DNA of 64,000 nt from Alphaproteobacteria bacterium (lineage in GTDB: Bacteria > Pseudomonadota > Alphaproteobacteria > Reyranellales > Reyranellaceae): NCBI GenBank assembly GCA_019635875.1, contig JAHBYP010000001.1, forward strand, positions 806,001 to 870,000. The letters run 5' to 3'. The notes below the pieces were generated by a model. It saw only the letters and a list, made by a program, of their open reading frames with translations. It was not told the DNA's origin and searched no databases. Positions 25,263-33,660 of the stretch are shown one piece after another; position 1 is the stretch's first letter; each line of letters starts with the position of its first letter. The translations under genes and the position numbers were made by a program.

Positions 25263-26183
25263 ATGTTCCGGTTCGCGCATCTCTCGGACCCGCATCTGCC
25301 GCTGCCGGCGGTGCGCATGCGCGACCTGTTCTCCAAGCGGGTGACCGGCTGGCTGTCATGGCGGTACCGGCGCAAGCGGATCCATGCGCCTGACGCGCTG
25401 GCGGCAGCGGTGGCCGATCTGCACCGTGCCGCGCCCGACCACATCGCTGTTACCGGCGACATCGCCAACATCTCGACCGCGGCGGAGTTTCAGCAGGCCG
25501 CGACCTGGCTCGGCGAGCTTGGTCGGCCCGAGGACGTCACCCTGGTTCCGGGCAACCATGACGCCTACGTGCCGGTCGCCTGGGCGACCTCGCTGGGCCT
25601 GTGGGGCGCGTACATGGCCGGCGACGGCGCGCCGCCGCCGACATCGCGCGACGATTTCCCGCTGCTGCGCCGACGCGGCCCGGTGGCCTTTGTCGGGCTC
25701 AGCACCGCCGTGCCGCGGGCGCCGCTGATCGCCACCGGTGAGGTCGGCGCCGGCCAGCTGGCGCGCTTCGAGGCCATGATGCGCACGCTGCAGGCCATGT
25801 GCCGAGTCGTGCTGATCCACCATCCGCCGCAGATCGGCGGCGCCGGCCGTCACAAGGAACTCTCCGACCAGCGCGCCGTGCGCGAGGCCATCGCCCGGGT
25901 CGGCGCCGATCTGGTGCTGCACGGCCACATGCACCGTACCATGCTGGGCCGCATCGAATCGCCCCTCGGGCCGGTCCCGGTCCTGGGCGTCGCCTCGACC
26001 TCGGCGCATCCCGCGAGCAAGTACGGCGCCGGTGGCTACAACCTGATCGGCGTCGAGCGCGACGCGGCCGGCGGCTGGCGCTTCGATGTCGAGGTGCGCT
26101 CGATCCGCGCCGACCTCGCCGGCTGCGACACCACAAGGCGTTTCCGCCTTCGCTCACCGGCGCCGCGTGCTCTTGCGGCCTAG
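25263..26183 (+). CDS. Metallophosphoesterase of the lipid cluster
   Basis: 306 residues with the full calcineurin-like set: DPH (9-11), GD (65-66), GNHD (97-100), HHPP and GHMH. No signal peptide is visible. It could hydrolyse a phosphomonoester or diester made in the adjacent head-group pathway, but the substrate is not known. ATG 25263 begins the first motif region. The in-frame extension upstream would read into the divergent gene and is rejected. A CCACCCTAGGGGTGG hairpin at 26192-26206 lies past its stop. Confidence 0.78.
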   Translation: MFRFAHLSDPHLPLPAVRMRDLFSKRVTGWLSWRYRRKRIHAPDALAAAVADLHRAAPDHIAVTGDIANISTAAEFQQAATWLGELGRPEDVTLVPGNHDAYVPVAWATSLGLWGAYMAGDGAPPPTSRDDFPLLRRRGPVAFVGLSTAVPRAPLIATGEVGAGQLARFEAMMRTLQAMCRVVLIHHPPQIGGAGRHKELSDQRAVREAIARVGADLVLHGHMHRTMLGRIESPLGPVPVLGVASTSAHPASKYGAGGYNLIGVERDAAGGWRFDVEVRSIRADLAGCDTTRRFRLRSPAPRALAA

Positions 26184-26277
26184 AAGGCGACCACCCTAGG
26201 GGTGGAACTCGGTCGGTCGAGCGGAGTCGGATAACATGCTGCGGCACAAGGGCAATTTCGCCACCTCAGACCGCGCC

Positions 26278-26297
26278 AACCATGTGAAACCATGTGA
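26278..26297 (+). repeat. 10-bp tandem direct repeat upstream of lptF
   Basis: AACCATGTGA occurs twice in a row, one helical turn apart, about 60 bp before the lptF start. It could be a regulator site or chance. Confidence 0.4.
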
Positions 26298-26357
26298 ATC
26301 CGGCAACGGTAGGGGCGGAAGGACCCAGGTCGGCGGAGATAGGGTAGACTGCAATCC

Positions 26358-27605
26358 ATGACGGTCACCGGCATCGCGACGGGCGGCAAGGGACGGCGGC
26401 GACCGCTGTCGGCCACGGTGCTCGATCGCTACGTCCTGGCGCGCACGCTGATGCCGCTCAGCGCCGCCCTGCTGATCGCGCTGCTGGCGCTCCTGCTGGA
26501 GCGCATGGTCCGCATCATGGAAATGCTGGTGAACCAGGGCGGCCCGATCATCCTGGTGCTGAAGCTGCTGGCCAATCTGGTGCCGCACTACCTCGGCGTG
26601 GCCCTGCCATTGGCCCTGTTCCTCGGCGTGATGCTCGCCGCCACGCGGCTGAGCGCCGACGGCGAGCTCGACGGCCTGCAAGGTGCGGGCATCAGCCTCA
26701 ACCGCCTGCTGTGGCCGTTGCTGGGCCTGTCCTTCATCCTGACGATGGCGATGTTCGCCACGACCGGCTGGCTCCAGCCGCACACGCGCTACCAGTACCG
26801 TGCGTTGCTCTACGTCGCGACCTCCTCGATGGTCGATCTGGCGATCGAGAAGGGCGCCACCTTCAACCGCTTCGGCGACTACACCATCGTCGTCGACGAC
26901 ATCGTCGACCGGGGGCTGACACTGCGGGGCGTGTTCATCCACAAGGTGACGCCGCAGGGCGGCATCGAGATCATGACGGCGCGCAGCGGCACCGCGGCGC
27001 GCGTGCCCGAGGATTTCAGCATTCTGCTGAAGCTGCGCGACGGCCGCCGGCTCGACACGCCCGCCGATGGCGGACGGCTGAGCGTGCTGTCCTTCGACGC
27101 CCTGGACCTGCCGCTGGAGCTTACCGGCGCCGCCGCCTTCCGCCCGCGCAACGCCGAACGCGAGCTCACCCTGCCCGAGCTCCTCGGGCAGGCGCGCAAG
27201 CGCACGCTCGATGTCAAGCCATGGCGTATCGAGACCGAGATTCACACCCGGCTGGTGCGAACGATCTCGACCTTCTTCATGCCGTTCCTCGGCCTGGCGC
27301 TGGGGCTGGCCGCGCCGCGCGGCCAGCGCGTCGCCGGCGTGGCCTTCGGCTTCGCGCTGATCGCGATCTTTCACTATGGGCTGAACTTCGGCGAGAAGGC
27401 CGCCGATCTCGGCAAGGTATCGCCCCTCGTCTCGCTCTGGCTTCCGTTTCTGGTGCTCGCGGCGCTGGCCATATGGGCCTTCCGTGTCGTCGCCGAAAGC
27501 CCGCGTGACAACGCCATCTCCATCATGCTGGCGGCCATCGACCGGCGCCGCCGCAACCTGATGGCAGCGCTGCGGGCGCTCGTGCGCCGGGAGGGCAGGG
27601 CGTGA
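26358..27605 (+). CDS. lptF: LptF-family lipid-export ABC permease
   Basis: 415 residues. The YjgP/YjgQ fold is clear: N-terminal RYVLARTLMPLSAALLIALL, three membrane helices by ~140, a periplasmic beta-jellyroll (~150-300), then three helices (STFFMPFLGLALGLA, GVAFGFALIAIFHYG, LPFLVLAALAIWAF). LptF works with LptG, the LptB ATPase and LptC to extract LPS from the inner membrane. In many alphaproteobacteria lptFG precede lptD-surA-pdxA-ksgA; here they do not, and they follow sphingolipid genes. A role in sphingolipid transport is therefore possible. Confidence 0.85.
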   Translation: MTVTGIATGGKGRRRPLSATVLDRYVLARTLMPLSAALLIALLALLLERMVRIMEMLVNQGGPIILVLKLLANLVPHYLGVALPLALFLGVMLAATRLSADGELDGLQGAGISLNRLLWPLLGLSFILTMAMFATTGWLQPHTRYQYRALLYVATSSMVDLAIEKGATFNRFGDYTIVVDDIVDRGLTLRGVFIHKVTPQGGIEIMTARSGTAARVPEDFSILLKLRDGRRLDTPADGGRLSVLSFDALDLPLELTGAAAFRPRNAERELTLPELLGQARKRTLDVKPWRIETEIHTRLVRTISTFFMPFLGLALGLAAPRGQRVAGVAFGFALIAIFHYGLNFGEKAADLGKVSPLVSLWLPFLVLAALAIWAFRVVAESPRDNAISIMLAAIDRRRRNLMAALRALVRREGRA

Positions 27606-27627
27606 CGGTGGCGACGGCGCCATCTCT

Positions 27628-27771
27628 TACCTTCCTCCGCTGGCGGGGGAGGTGGCGCGTAGCGCCGGATGGGGGTGGCTCGTGCGACCATTAGGTGGTC
27701 CCTCTCTGGCCGCGATGCCGCCACCCCCATCCGCCCTTCGGGCACCTTCGCCCGCGGAGCGGGGGAAGGTA
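27628..27771. repeat. 144-bp palindromic repeat type B between lptF and lptG
   Basis: Two 51-nt arms, 27628-27678 and 27721-27771, are imperfect inverted copies that share TACCTTCC at the ends and GGATGGGGGTGG near the centre. The 42-nt centre holds a small GACCA/TGGTC dyad. The element looks like the dispersed palindromes (MITE/REP-like) of alphaproteobacterial genomes. It fills almost the whole lptF-lptG gap. Confidence 0.85.
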
Positions 27772-27788
27772 GTGCGGCGGAGCCCGGC

Positions 27789-28865
27789 ATGAACGGCGTT
27801 GCCCTGCGCTATCTCTGCCGCCGTTTCCTCGTTCGCTTCGCTCTGGTGCTGGGTGGCGCGGCGCTGCTGATCGTGTTGTTCGACGCGCTCAACTCCGTCG
27901 ACACCATCGAGCAGCGCTACGGCTACGATTTCACCTCTGTCGCGCGCTATATGATCGGCCGCCTGCCGGAGCACGCCGACACCATCCTGCCGCTGTCGGT
28001 GCTGGTTGCGGCGCTGATCACCCTGCTTGGCCTGGCCCAAGCCAACGAGATCCTGGCCTTCAAGAGCGCCGGCCTGTCCTTCGTGCGCATCGTCGTGCTG
28101 CTGCTGCCCGCCGCGGCGGTGGTCGCCGCGACTCACTTCCTCATCGGCGACCAGCTGGTGCCGTGGGGGCGCGCGATGCTGGCGGCGCACGAGCTCGAGC
28201 GGCCGGGCGCGGCGAGCCCCTCGGGCGGCCGAGGCCTGTGGCTGCGCGATCCGCCCTGGCTGGTGCGTGTCGAGGAGGTGCACCGTGAGGGCCACTTCCT
28301 TACCGGTGTGTCGCTGATGCGTCGCGACGCCCAGGGTAATCTGATCGAGCGCGTCTTCGCCCGTGGGGCGCGCCATGAGACCGGCGGTTGGCGGCTGATC
28401 GACGTCGTCGTACAGACCATCGATCCTGCCGCGCCCAGAAGCGAGCGGCTGGCCGAGCGCTTCTGGTCGTCGGCTCTCTCGCCCGGCGATTTCCACAACC
28501 TGTCAGCCAACCCGGCGCAGTTTACCGCTTCGCAGCTGATCGCGCTGCGCGACGGCCAGGCGATCGGTGCACGCCAGCCGCACGTCTACGACACCTGGCT
28601 GCAGCGCCGGCTGGCGATCCCCGCCGTCGTCGTGGTGATGCTGCTTCTGGCCGCGCCGGTCGCGCAGGCGCGCATGCGCGGCGCCAGCGTCGGCGGCCGG
28701 CTGGTGATCGGCGTGGCGCTGGGCTTCCTCTATTTCATCGTCGATGGCCTGGCGGTGGCGTTGGGCGAAGGCGGCGCTGTCTTGCCGCTGGTCGCCGCCT
28801 GGACACCGGTGCTGGCCTTCGCCAGCATCGGCGGCAGCGTGCTGCTGCGCGTCGAGCGGGTGTGA
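27789..28865 (+). CDS. lptG: LptG-family lipid-export ABC permease
   Basis: 358 residues with the same layout as LptF: LCRRFLVRFALVLGGAALLIVLF at the start, helices through ~125, a periplasmic jellyroll, and C-terminal helices (RLAIPAVVVVMLLLAAP, LVIGVALGFLYFIVDGLAVALGEG). It pairs with LptF as the second half of the permease. The frame is open upstream into the palindromic element; ATG 27789 right after the element is the family-like start. The stop overlaps the next gene's start by 4 bp (GTGA). Confidence 0.86.
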   Translation: MNGVALRYLCRRFLVRFALVLGGAALLIVLFDALNSVDTIEQRYGYDFTSVARYMIGRLPEHADTILPLSVLVAALITLLGLAQANEILAFKSAGLSFVRIVVLLLPAAAVVAATHFLIGDQLVPWGRAMLAAHELERPGAASPSGGRGLWLRDPPWLVRVEEVHREGHFLTGVSLMRRDAQGNLIERVFARGARHETGGWRLIDVVVQTIDPAAPRSERLAERFWSSALSPGDFHNLSANPAQFTASQLIALRDGQAIGARQPHVYDTWLQRRLAIPAVVVVMLLLAAPVAQARMRGASVGGRLVIGVALGFLYFIVDGLAVALGEGGAVLPLVAAWTPVLAFASIGGSVLLRVERV

Positions 28866-29632
28866 CGCAAAGACACTACACCGCGCTGGTGCTGGCCGGC
28901 CGGCGTGGCGGCGAGGATGACCCTGTCGCCGTCGCCGCGGGCGTCTCGCACAAGGCCCTGGCAGTCGCCGGCGGCATGACGCTGATCGGGCGCGTCACGG
29001 CGGCGCTGCGCGCGGCGCCCAGCATCTCCGACATCGTGGTCGCGACCAACGACGCCGATGTCGCCGCCGCGGCGGGCGGTGCGACCATTGTGCCGACCGG
29101 GCCCTCGCCGTCGGCCACGGTCGCGCAGCTGCTGGAGCGCCTGCGGCCGTTGCTGGTTACGACGGCCGACCATGGCCTGCTGTCGTCGACGCTGGTCGAG
29201 TCGTTCTGCGCCGGCATTCCGGCGACGGGCGATGTCGCTGTCGGCGTGGTGCCGCGCCGGGCCTTCGCCGAGCGGCCGAAGCGGCGGACCTTCTTCGCGC
29301 TCAAGGACGATGCCTATTGCGGCGCCAATCTCTACGCTTTCACCGGCCCACGCAGCCGGGCGGCAGCGCGCTACTGGATGCACCTTGAGGCCCAGCGCAA
29401 GCATCCGGTGCGTCTATTGCGGCGGATGGGGCCCGGCATCTACTTTCGCTACGCCACTGGCATGCTCGACCTGGCCACCGCTTTCAGGCTGCTGTCGCGC
29501 CGCGCCGATGCGATCATTGCGCCCGTCGTGCTCGAGGATTCCGACGCGGCCGTCGACGTCGACACGACAGGGGACCTGGAGGCGGTGCGCACACGCCTCA
29601 GCGCTGGGCGACATTCCGGCCGATCGCCATGA
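28862..29632 (+). CDS. MobA-like nucleotidyltransferase
   Basis: 256 residues. N-terminal LVLAGRRGGEDDPVA resembles the nucleotide loop of MobA/IspD-type NTP transferases, and HKALAVAGGMTLIGRV follows as the second motif. A C-terminal VDVDTTGDLEAVR is the usual closing metal segment. The GTG start overlaps the lptG stop, so it is translated with lptG. It may activate a sugar or alcohol for a lipid head group; MobA itself is unlikely because no molybdenum-cofactor genes are near. It overlaps the convergent next gene by 35 bp. Confidence 0.65.
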   Translation: MTQRHYTALVLAGRRGGEDDPVAVAAGVSHKALAVAGGMTLIGRVTAALRAAPSISDIVVATNDADVAAAAGGATIVPTGPSPSATVAQLLERLRPLLVTTADHGLLSSTLVESFCAGIPATGDVAVGVVPRRAFAERPKRRTFFALKDDAYCGANLYAFTGPRSRAAARYWMHLEAQRKHPVRLLRRMGPGIYFRYATGMLDLATAFRLLSRRADAIIAPVVLEDSDAAVDVDTTGDLEAVRTRLSAGRHSGRSP

Positions 29633-29888
29633 AGGCGCCGGCGATGGCACCCAGCGCAACGGCGCCCAGGCATTTGCCGACGGCCTCGGCCACGATCTCG
29701 CGCGAACCCGACGCCAGCTCGGCGCCGAACAGCGACACGCCGACGGCCAGCCCGCCGAGAGCGCCGAACAGCGCGAAGAGCCGCACGCTCCAGCCCGTCG
29801 GACCTGACGCGACGGCGACTGGTTGGCTGTCGCGGCCCGGCACGGGATTGCCTAGCGCCTTGGCGCGCCGACGCTCCTTGCGGTTCAT
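29598..29888 (-). CDS. Small two-TM membrane protein
   Basis: 96 residues. A basic start MNRKERRRAKALG is followed by two hydrophobic helices (WSVRLFALFGALGGLAVGVSLFGA and CLGAVALGAIAGAFMAIG). I do not recognise the family. ATG 29888 overlaps the stop of the upstream nucleotidyltransferase (ATGA), so it is probably a membrane partner of that enzyme. The 3' end overlaps the convergent MobA-like gene. Confidence 0.6.
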   Translation of the reverse strand: MNRKERRRAKALGNPVPGRDSQPVAVASGPTGWSVRLFALFGALGGLAVGVSLFGAELASGSREIVAEAVGKCLGAVALGAIAGAFMAIGRNVAQR

Positions 29889-30598
29889 CGCCACGGCATG
29901 ACCTCGGCGGCGGCGAGATTCTCCGCCGTGTCTATCTCAACCCAGCGCCGACCCTCGATCGATCGGACGCTTACATGGCCGCGCGCGGCCAGCGCGTCGA
30001 GCGCCTCGGGGTAGAGCGCGCGTTCGCCATCGGGCGCCGCCAGGCGGCCCTCGACCTGGCGCAGGAACAGGGCGCGGCCCTCGCCGCGCAGCAGCGTGAT
30101 GCCGATCGCCTCGCCGTCGCATCGCACGAGGTGCTTGCCGATGCGATGAAGTCTTGAGCCGCCGGTGGTGATCTTCATGTCATCGGCATCGTAGAGCGGC
30201 TTGCGGTCGATCGCGATCAGGATCGGCACCGGCTCGGCTGTCAGCAGCTGGGCCAGCACGCCGTCCTCGAATAGCGTGTCGCCGTTCAGCAACAGCGTCG
30301 CATCACCGACGAAATGCTCGCGCGCGGCATGGCAACTCGCCAGATTGTCCGTGGTCGAGTGACGCGGGTTTCTCACGGCGTGGACACCCGGCCGGCCGGC
30401 GATGTGGGCCGCGACGGCGTCGGCGGCGTGGCCGGTCACCACCGTGATACGCCCGGTGCCGGCGCGTGCCAGCACGTCGATCTGCCGGTCGAGGATCGCG
30501 CGCCCGGCGACCGGCAACAGGCACTTCGGCGTGCGGTCGGTCAGCGGGGCGAGCCGCGCGCCGCGCCCGGCGGCGAGGATCACGGCGCTCAGGTCCAT
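29885..30598 (-). CDS. LicC-like sugar/choline-phosphate nucleotidyltransferase
   Basis: 237 residues. The N-terminal GRGARLAPLTDRTPKCLLPV is the signature of sugar-1-phosphate and phosphocholine nucleotidyltransferases. NLASCHAAREHF, LLLNGDTLFEDG and the closing WVEIDTAENLAAAE fit the LicC/phosphocholine-cytidylyltransferase-like group of short enzymes without a C-terminal beta-helix. It should make a CDP- or NDP-activated head group. It is coupled to a small membrane protein and stands 2 kb from lptFG. Confidence 0.75.
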   Translation of the reverse strand: MDLSAVILAAGRGARLAPLTDRTPKCLLPVAGRAILDRQIDVLARAGTGRITVVTGHAADAVAAHIAGRPGVHAVRNPRHSTTDNLASCHAAREHFVGDATLLLNGDTLFEDGVLAQLLTAEPVPILIAIDRKPLYDADDMKITTGGSRLHRIGKHLVRCDGEAIGITLLRGEGRALFLRQVEGRLAAPDGERALYPEALDALAARGHVSVRSIEGRRWVEIDTAENLAAAEVMPWR

Positions 30599-30670
30599 GA
30601 CTCAGAGCGGCCATGCGTCGGCCAACCATGACAGTGCGCGAGATGGTGTCTAGATTGCCGGCTCTCCGCG

Positions 30671-31987
30671 ATGCCGCCCGATTCCTCCGCCGAGTCTCGA
30701 CCCGGCATGGCCACCACCGATTCCGGCCCGATCTCCGCCGCGCCGCCTGACGAGCGACTGACGTACTGGTCGCCACTGAAGCTGCCGGCGTTCCGCCGCC
30801 TGTGGTTCGGCAACGTGCTTTCCAATATCGGCGGCTGGATGCAGACCGCCGGCGCCGGTTGGGTGATGACCGACCTGGCGCCGCGCGACCACCGCGAAAT
30901 GTTCGTGGCGCTGCTGGCGGTGGCCGGCACCTGCCCGGTGTTCCTGTTCGGCTTCCTCGCCGGCGTGCTGGCCGATCGCTTCGATCGCCGCAGGTACCTG
31001 CTGGCGACGCAGCTCTGGCTGATGTCCTCGGCCGCGACCCTGGCGGTGCTGGCATACACCGGGCTGCTCAGCGCCTGGAGCCTGATTGCGGTGATGTTCT
31101 GCATGGGCATCGGCAACGCCATGAACGGGCCTGTCTGGCACGCTGTCGTGCCTGAAATGGTCGGACGACGCTACCTGCCCGGCGCGGTGGCGCTCAACAG
31201 CGCCGGCTTCAATTTCGGCCGCACCATCGGCCCGGTGATCGGCCAGGTGCTGCAAGGCCTGGCCGGGACCTTCGCGCTCTTCGCCATCAACGCCATGACC
31301 TTCGCCGGCGTGATCTTCGCCGTTTTCACCTGGAAGCGCCCGCCCGAGGCCAGCGCGGCGCAACGTCGCGAGGGCTTCATCGCCGCCTTCGGCAGCGGCA
31401 TCCGCTTCATCCGCGCCACGCCGGCGCTGTGGGCGATCTGGGCGCGCGCGGTGTGCTTCTTCATTCCCTCCTGCGCCTTCGCCACATTGCTGCCGCTTAC
31501 CGGCCGCGATCGCCTCCATCTCGACGCCGCCGAGTACGGCGTGCTGTTCGCCAGCTTCGGCGTCGGTGCGGTGGTGGGCACCATGCTGATTCCACACATC
31601 AACCGCTGGCTCGGCCCCGACCGCGCCAACCTCGCGGCGATGCTGGCAGTGGCCTTCGGCATGGGTGTCTCGGCGATGATCGCCAACGCCATTGTCGTCG
31701 GCCTGTCGTTGGCGCTGGCTGGAGGCTGCTGGATGATCGTCAACGCCAACAACAACGTCGCCACCCAGCACCACCTGCCGTCCTGGGTCCGCGCGCGCGG
31801 CATGGCGGTGCACCAGCTCGTCTTCTTCGGCAGCCTCGCCGTCGGCCAGACTGCCTGGGGCGTCGTCGCCTCGCAGGTCGGCACCGCCTGGGCGCTGGCC
31901 TGCGCCGCCTTCCTGCTCGTGGTGCTCACCGGGCTCGCCGCGGCGATCCGCCTGCCTCCTGCGAGCGCGCCGGCGAGCGGCGACTGA
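30671..31987 (+). CDS. MFS transporter (EntS-like)
   Basis: 438 residues with about 12 membrane helices. After a hydrophilic Pro/Ser-rich N-terminus, FRRLWFGNVLSNIGGWMQTAGAGWVM and the loop GVLADRFDRRRYL are typical of the enterobactin-exporter/DUF894 branch of the MFS. QHHLPSWVRARGMA is the late-loop motif of the group. It probably exports a small molecule; the substrate is not deducible from neighbours. ATG 30707 is an alternative start. Confidence 0.85.
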   Translation: MPPDSSAESRPGMATTDSGPISAAPPDERLTYWSPLKLPAFRRLWFGNVLSNIGGWMQTAGAGWVMTDLAPRDHREMFVALLAVAGTCPVFLFGFLAGVLADRFDRRRYLLATQLWLMSSAATLAVLAYTGLLSAWSLIAVMFCMGIGNAMNGPVWHAVVPEMVGRRYLPGAVALNSAGFNFGRTIGPVIGQVLQGLAGTFALFAINAMTFAGVIFAVFTWKRPPEASAAQRREGFIAAFGSGIRFIRATPALWAIWARAVCFFIPSCAFATLLPLTGRDRLHLDAAEYGVLFASFGVGAVVGTMLIPHINRWLGPDRANLAAMLAVAFGMGVSAMIANAIVVGLSLALAGGCWMIVNANNNVATQHHLPSWVRARGMAVHQLVFFGSLAVGQTAWGVVASQVGTAWALACAAFLLVVLTGLAAAIRLPPASAPASGD

Positions 31988-31997
31988 GGCCGCGGGT

Positions 31998-32013
31998 GTG
32001 GCGTTCGCGCCAC
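31998..32013 (+). terminator. Hairpin after the MFS gene
   Basis: GTGGCG-TTCG-CGCCAC is a 6-bp stem with a stable tetraloop 10 nt past the MFS stop. It is not directly followed by a T run, so termination strength is uncertain. Confidence 0.45.
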
Positions 32014-32074
32014 GTTGGGTTCAAAAAATCGCCCGGGTGAGTCGATTCTCACTTGCGTCACGGCGGAATGAGCG

Positions 32075-32423
32075 TATCTACCGTCCCTAGACGCCCACGC
32101 ACGTGCCTATGGCCCATTAGTGGTTATGCAACGACGGAAAGCGTCCTTCTTGGAAATGCCGGCAACAGACCGGCGCCGAAAGGGACCTTTGTCATGCATA
32201 CGATCCGTGCGGGGCGGAAGCACCCGCCCATTGTCGGACTGATCTTCGCGCTCGAGCCTTCGGGCTACGGCGTGCTGTTCGGCCGGAAGAACCCTCTCTC
32301 GAGTATGTGCCGCTCCCGGTAGCGCATCCGTACGGATGACCCGGGAGTGTTGGTCTGTCGTGCTCCGGCGCCTGGCGCCGCGACGCGGTCCTCTGCACTC
32401 CATTTGAGGCTGGTTCTTTCGAA
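32075..32423 (+). promoter_or_regulatory. speF-type structured leader of ornithine decarboxylase
   Basis: A 436-bp gap precedes odc. Alphaproteobacterial odc/speF genes carry a conserved cis-regulatory RNA (the speF motif), and position and structure fit. Stems visible: GGCGG/CCGCC near 32216-32235; a nested hairpin at 32313-32347 (CTCCCGG with CCGGGAG around CATCCG-TA-CGGATG); and CGGCGCC/GGCGCCG near 32367-32382. A 42-codon reading frame ends inside the nested hairpin. A weak promoter, TTGCGT-N16-TATCTA (32053-32080), could start it. Assignment to the Rfam family needs a covariance search. Confidence 0.65.
32194..32322 (+). CDS. Candidate leader peptide (uORF) upstream of odc
   Basis: 42 codons from ATG 32194 with AGGGA 9 nt upstream, ending at TAG 32320-32322 in the loop of the 32313-32347 hairpin. 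The peptide begins MHTIRAGRKHPPIVGLIF and ends RKNPLSSMCRSR. The E. coli ornithine decarboxylase gene is controlled by ribosome stalling on the leader peptide SpeFL in response to ornithine. This uORF has the same position and size range but no obvious sequence match. The frame is open further upstream to 32053, but only the shorter form has a ribosome site. Confidence 0.5.
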   Translation: MHTIRAGRKHPPIVGLIFALEPSGYGVLFGRKNPLSSMCRSR

Positions 32424-33557
32424 ATGACCGACCGTATCCGACGTTTTCTCGCCGACAAGCAGCCCGAGACCCCGTGCCTGGTGGTCGATCTCGACGTCGT
32501 CGAGTTCAACTACCGCCGCATGCGCGAGTTGCTGCCGCAGGCGAAGATCTTCTACGCCATGAAGGCCAACCCGGCGAACGAGGTGCTCGCGCGCCTTGGC
32601 AAGCTGGGCTCGCACTTCGACACCGCCTCGCGCGGCGAGATCGAGCTGTGCTTCGCGCAGGGCGTCGGCGCCGAGCGCATCTCCTTCGGCAACACGATCA
32701 AGAAGGAGAAGGACATCGCCTGGGCGCACCAGAACGGTGTGAGCCTGTACGCCTTCGACAGCGAGGCGGAGCTGCAGAAGCTCGCCCGCTCGGCCCCGGG
32801 CGCGCGCGTGTTTTGCCGTGTGCTGGTCGATTGCGGCGGCGCCGAGTGGCCGCTGTCGAAGAAGTTCGGCTGCGCGCCGGAGATGGCGCGCGACTTGCTG
32901 ATGCGGGCCAACGAAATGGGCCTGGAGGCCTACGGCGTCTCCTTCCATGTCGGCTCGCAGCAGACCGATCTCGACCAGTGGGACCGCGCGCTCGCCCAAG
33001 TCTCGCAGATGTTCTACGCCCTCGCCGAAACCGGCGTCGACCTGAAGATGGTCAATCTCGGTGGCGGGTTCCCGGCGCGCTACCGCAAGGACGTGGCGCC
33101 CGTTGAAGCGTACTGCGAGGCGGTGCAGCGCGCGCTGGTGCGTCACTTCGGCAACCGCATGCCCGAGGTGATCATCGAGCCGGGCCGCTCCATGGTGGGC
33201 GACGCCGGCGTGCTGCAGAGCGAGGTGGTGCTGATCTCGCGCAAGTCGGCCAACGACCGCAAGCGCTGGGTCTACCTCGACGTCGGCAAGTTCGGCGGCC
33301 TGGCCGAGACGATGGACGAGAGCATCAAGTACCGGATCACCACGCCGTACCCCGCGGGTGGCCGTTCGGGCCCGGTCGTGCTCGCGGGCCCAACCTGCGA
33401 CAGCGCCGATATCCTGTACGAGAAGACCGAGTACAAGATGCCGCTGGCGCTGAAAGTGGGCGACAAGGTCGAGATCCTCTCGACCGGCGCCTACACGACG
33501 ACCTACGCGTCCGTGGCGTTCAACGGCTTCCAGCCGCTGAAGACGTACTGCATCTAG
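32424..33557 (+). CDS. odc: Ornithine decarboxylase, alanine-racemase-fold (type III/IV PLP)
   Basis: 377 residues. It converts ornithine to putrescine. The PLP lysine is Lys47 in FYAMKANP. The phosphate loop is NLGGGFPARY, EPGRSMVGDAG is the second cofactor segment, and Cys325 in AGPTCDSADILYE is the catalytic cysteine. Length and motifs match the short eukaryote-like ODC of alphaproteobacteria. Diaminopimelate decarboxylase is excluded by length and the CDSAD context; some relatives also accept lysine. It is followed by a terminator and hss. Confidence 0.92.
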   Translation: MTDRIRRFLADKQPETPCLVVDLDVVEFNYRRMRELLPQAKIFYAMKANPANEVLARLGKLGSHFDTASRGEIELCFAQGVGAERISFGNTIKKEKDIAWAHQNGVSLYAFDSEAELQKLARSAPGARVFCRVLVDCGGAEWPLSKKFGCAPEMARDLLMRANEMGLEAYGVSFHVGSQQTDLDQWDRALAQVSQMFYALAETGVDLKMVNLGGGFPARYRKDVAPVEAYCEAVQRALVRHFGNRMPEVIIEPGRSMVGDAGVLQSEVVLISRKSANDRKRWVYLDVGKFGGLAETMDESIKYRITTPYPAGGRSGPVVLAGPTCDSADILYEKTEYKMPLALKVGDKVEILSTGAYTTTYASVAFNGFQPLKTYCI

Positions 33558-33581
33558 AGTTCGAGCCCAGACGGTCTATGA

Positions 33582-33607
33582 CGACGGGGCCTTGCAAGAG
33601 GCCCCGT
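33582..33607 (+). terminator. Intrinsic terminator between odc and hss
   Basis: GACGGGGCCT-TGCAAG-AGGCCCCGTC forms a perfect 10-bp stem followed by GGCGTTTCGT, 25 nt past the odc stop. Confidence 0.75.
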
Positions 33608-33660
33608 CGGCGTTTCGTCCTTCCACATCCCCACCATCCGCCAGCCGAGGATCGACACAG

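Noticed and set aside
23096..25471. A single 791-codon minus-strand frame past the Tam41-like gene
   Set aside because: It is the read-through extension of the 320-residue gene into another frame of the CDP-alcohol transferase gene. The TGATG junction at 24058 and domain limits set the real start.
26196..27623. 475-codon antisense frame across lptF
   Set aside because: Composition is His/Gln/Arg-rich with no domain, typical of the antisense shadow. LptF on the plus strand has the expected helices.
30650..31813. 387-codon antisense frame across the MFS gene
   Set aside because: Same reasoning: a His/Arg/Ala-rich shadow of a membrane-protein gene with no ribosome site or motif.
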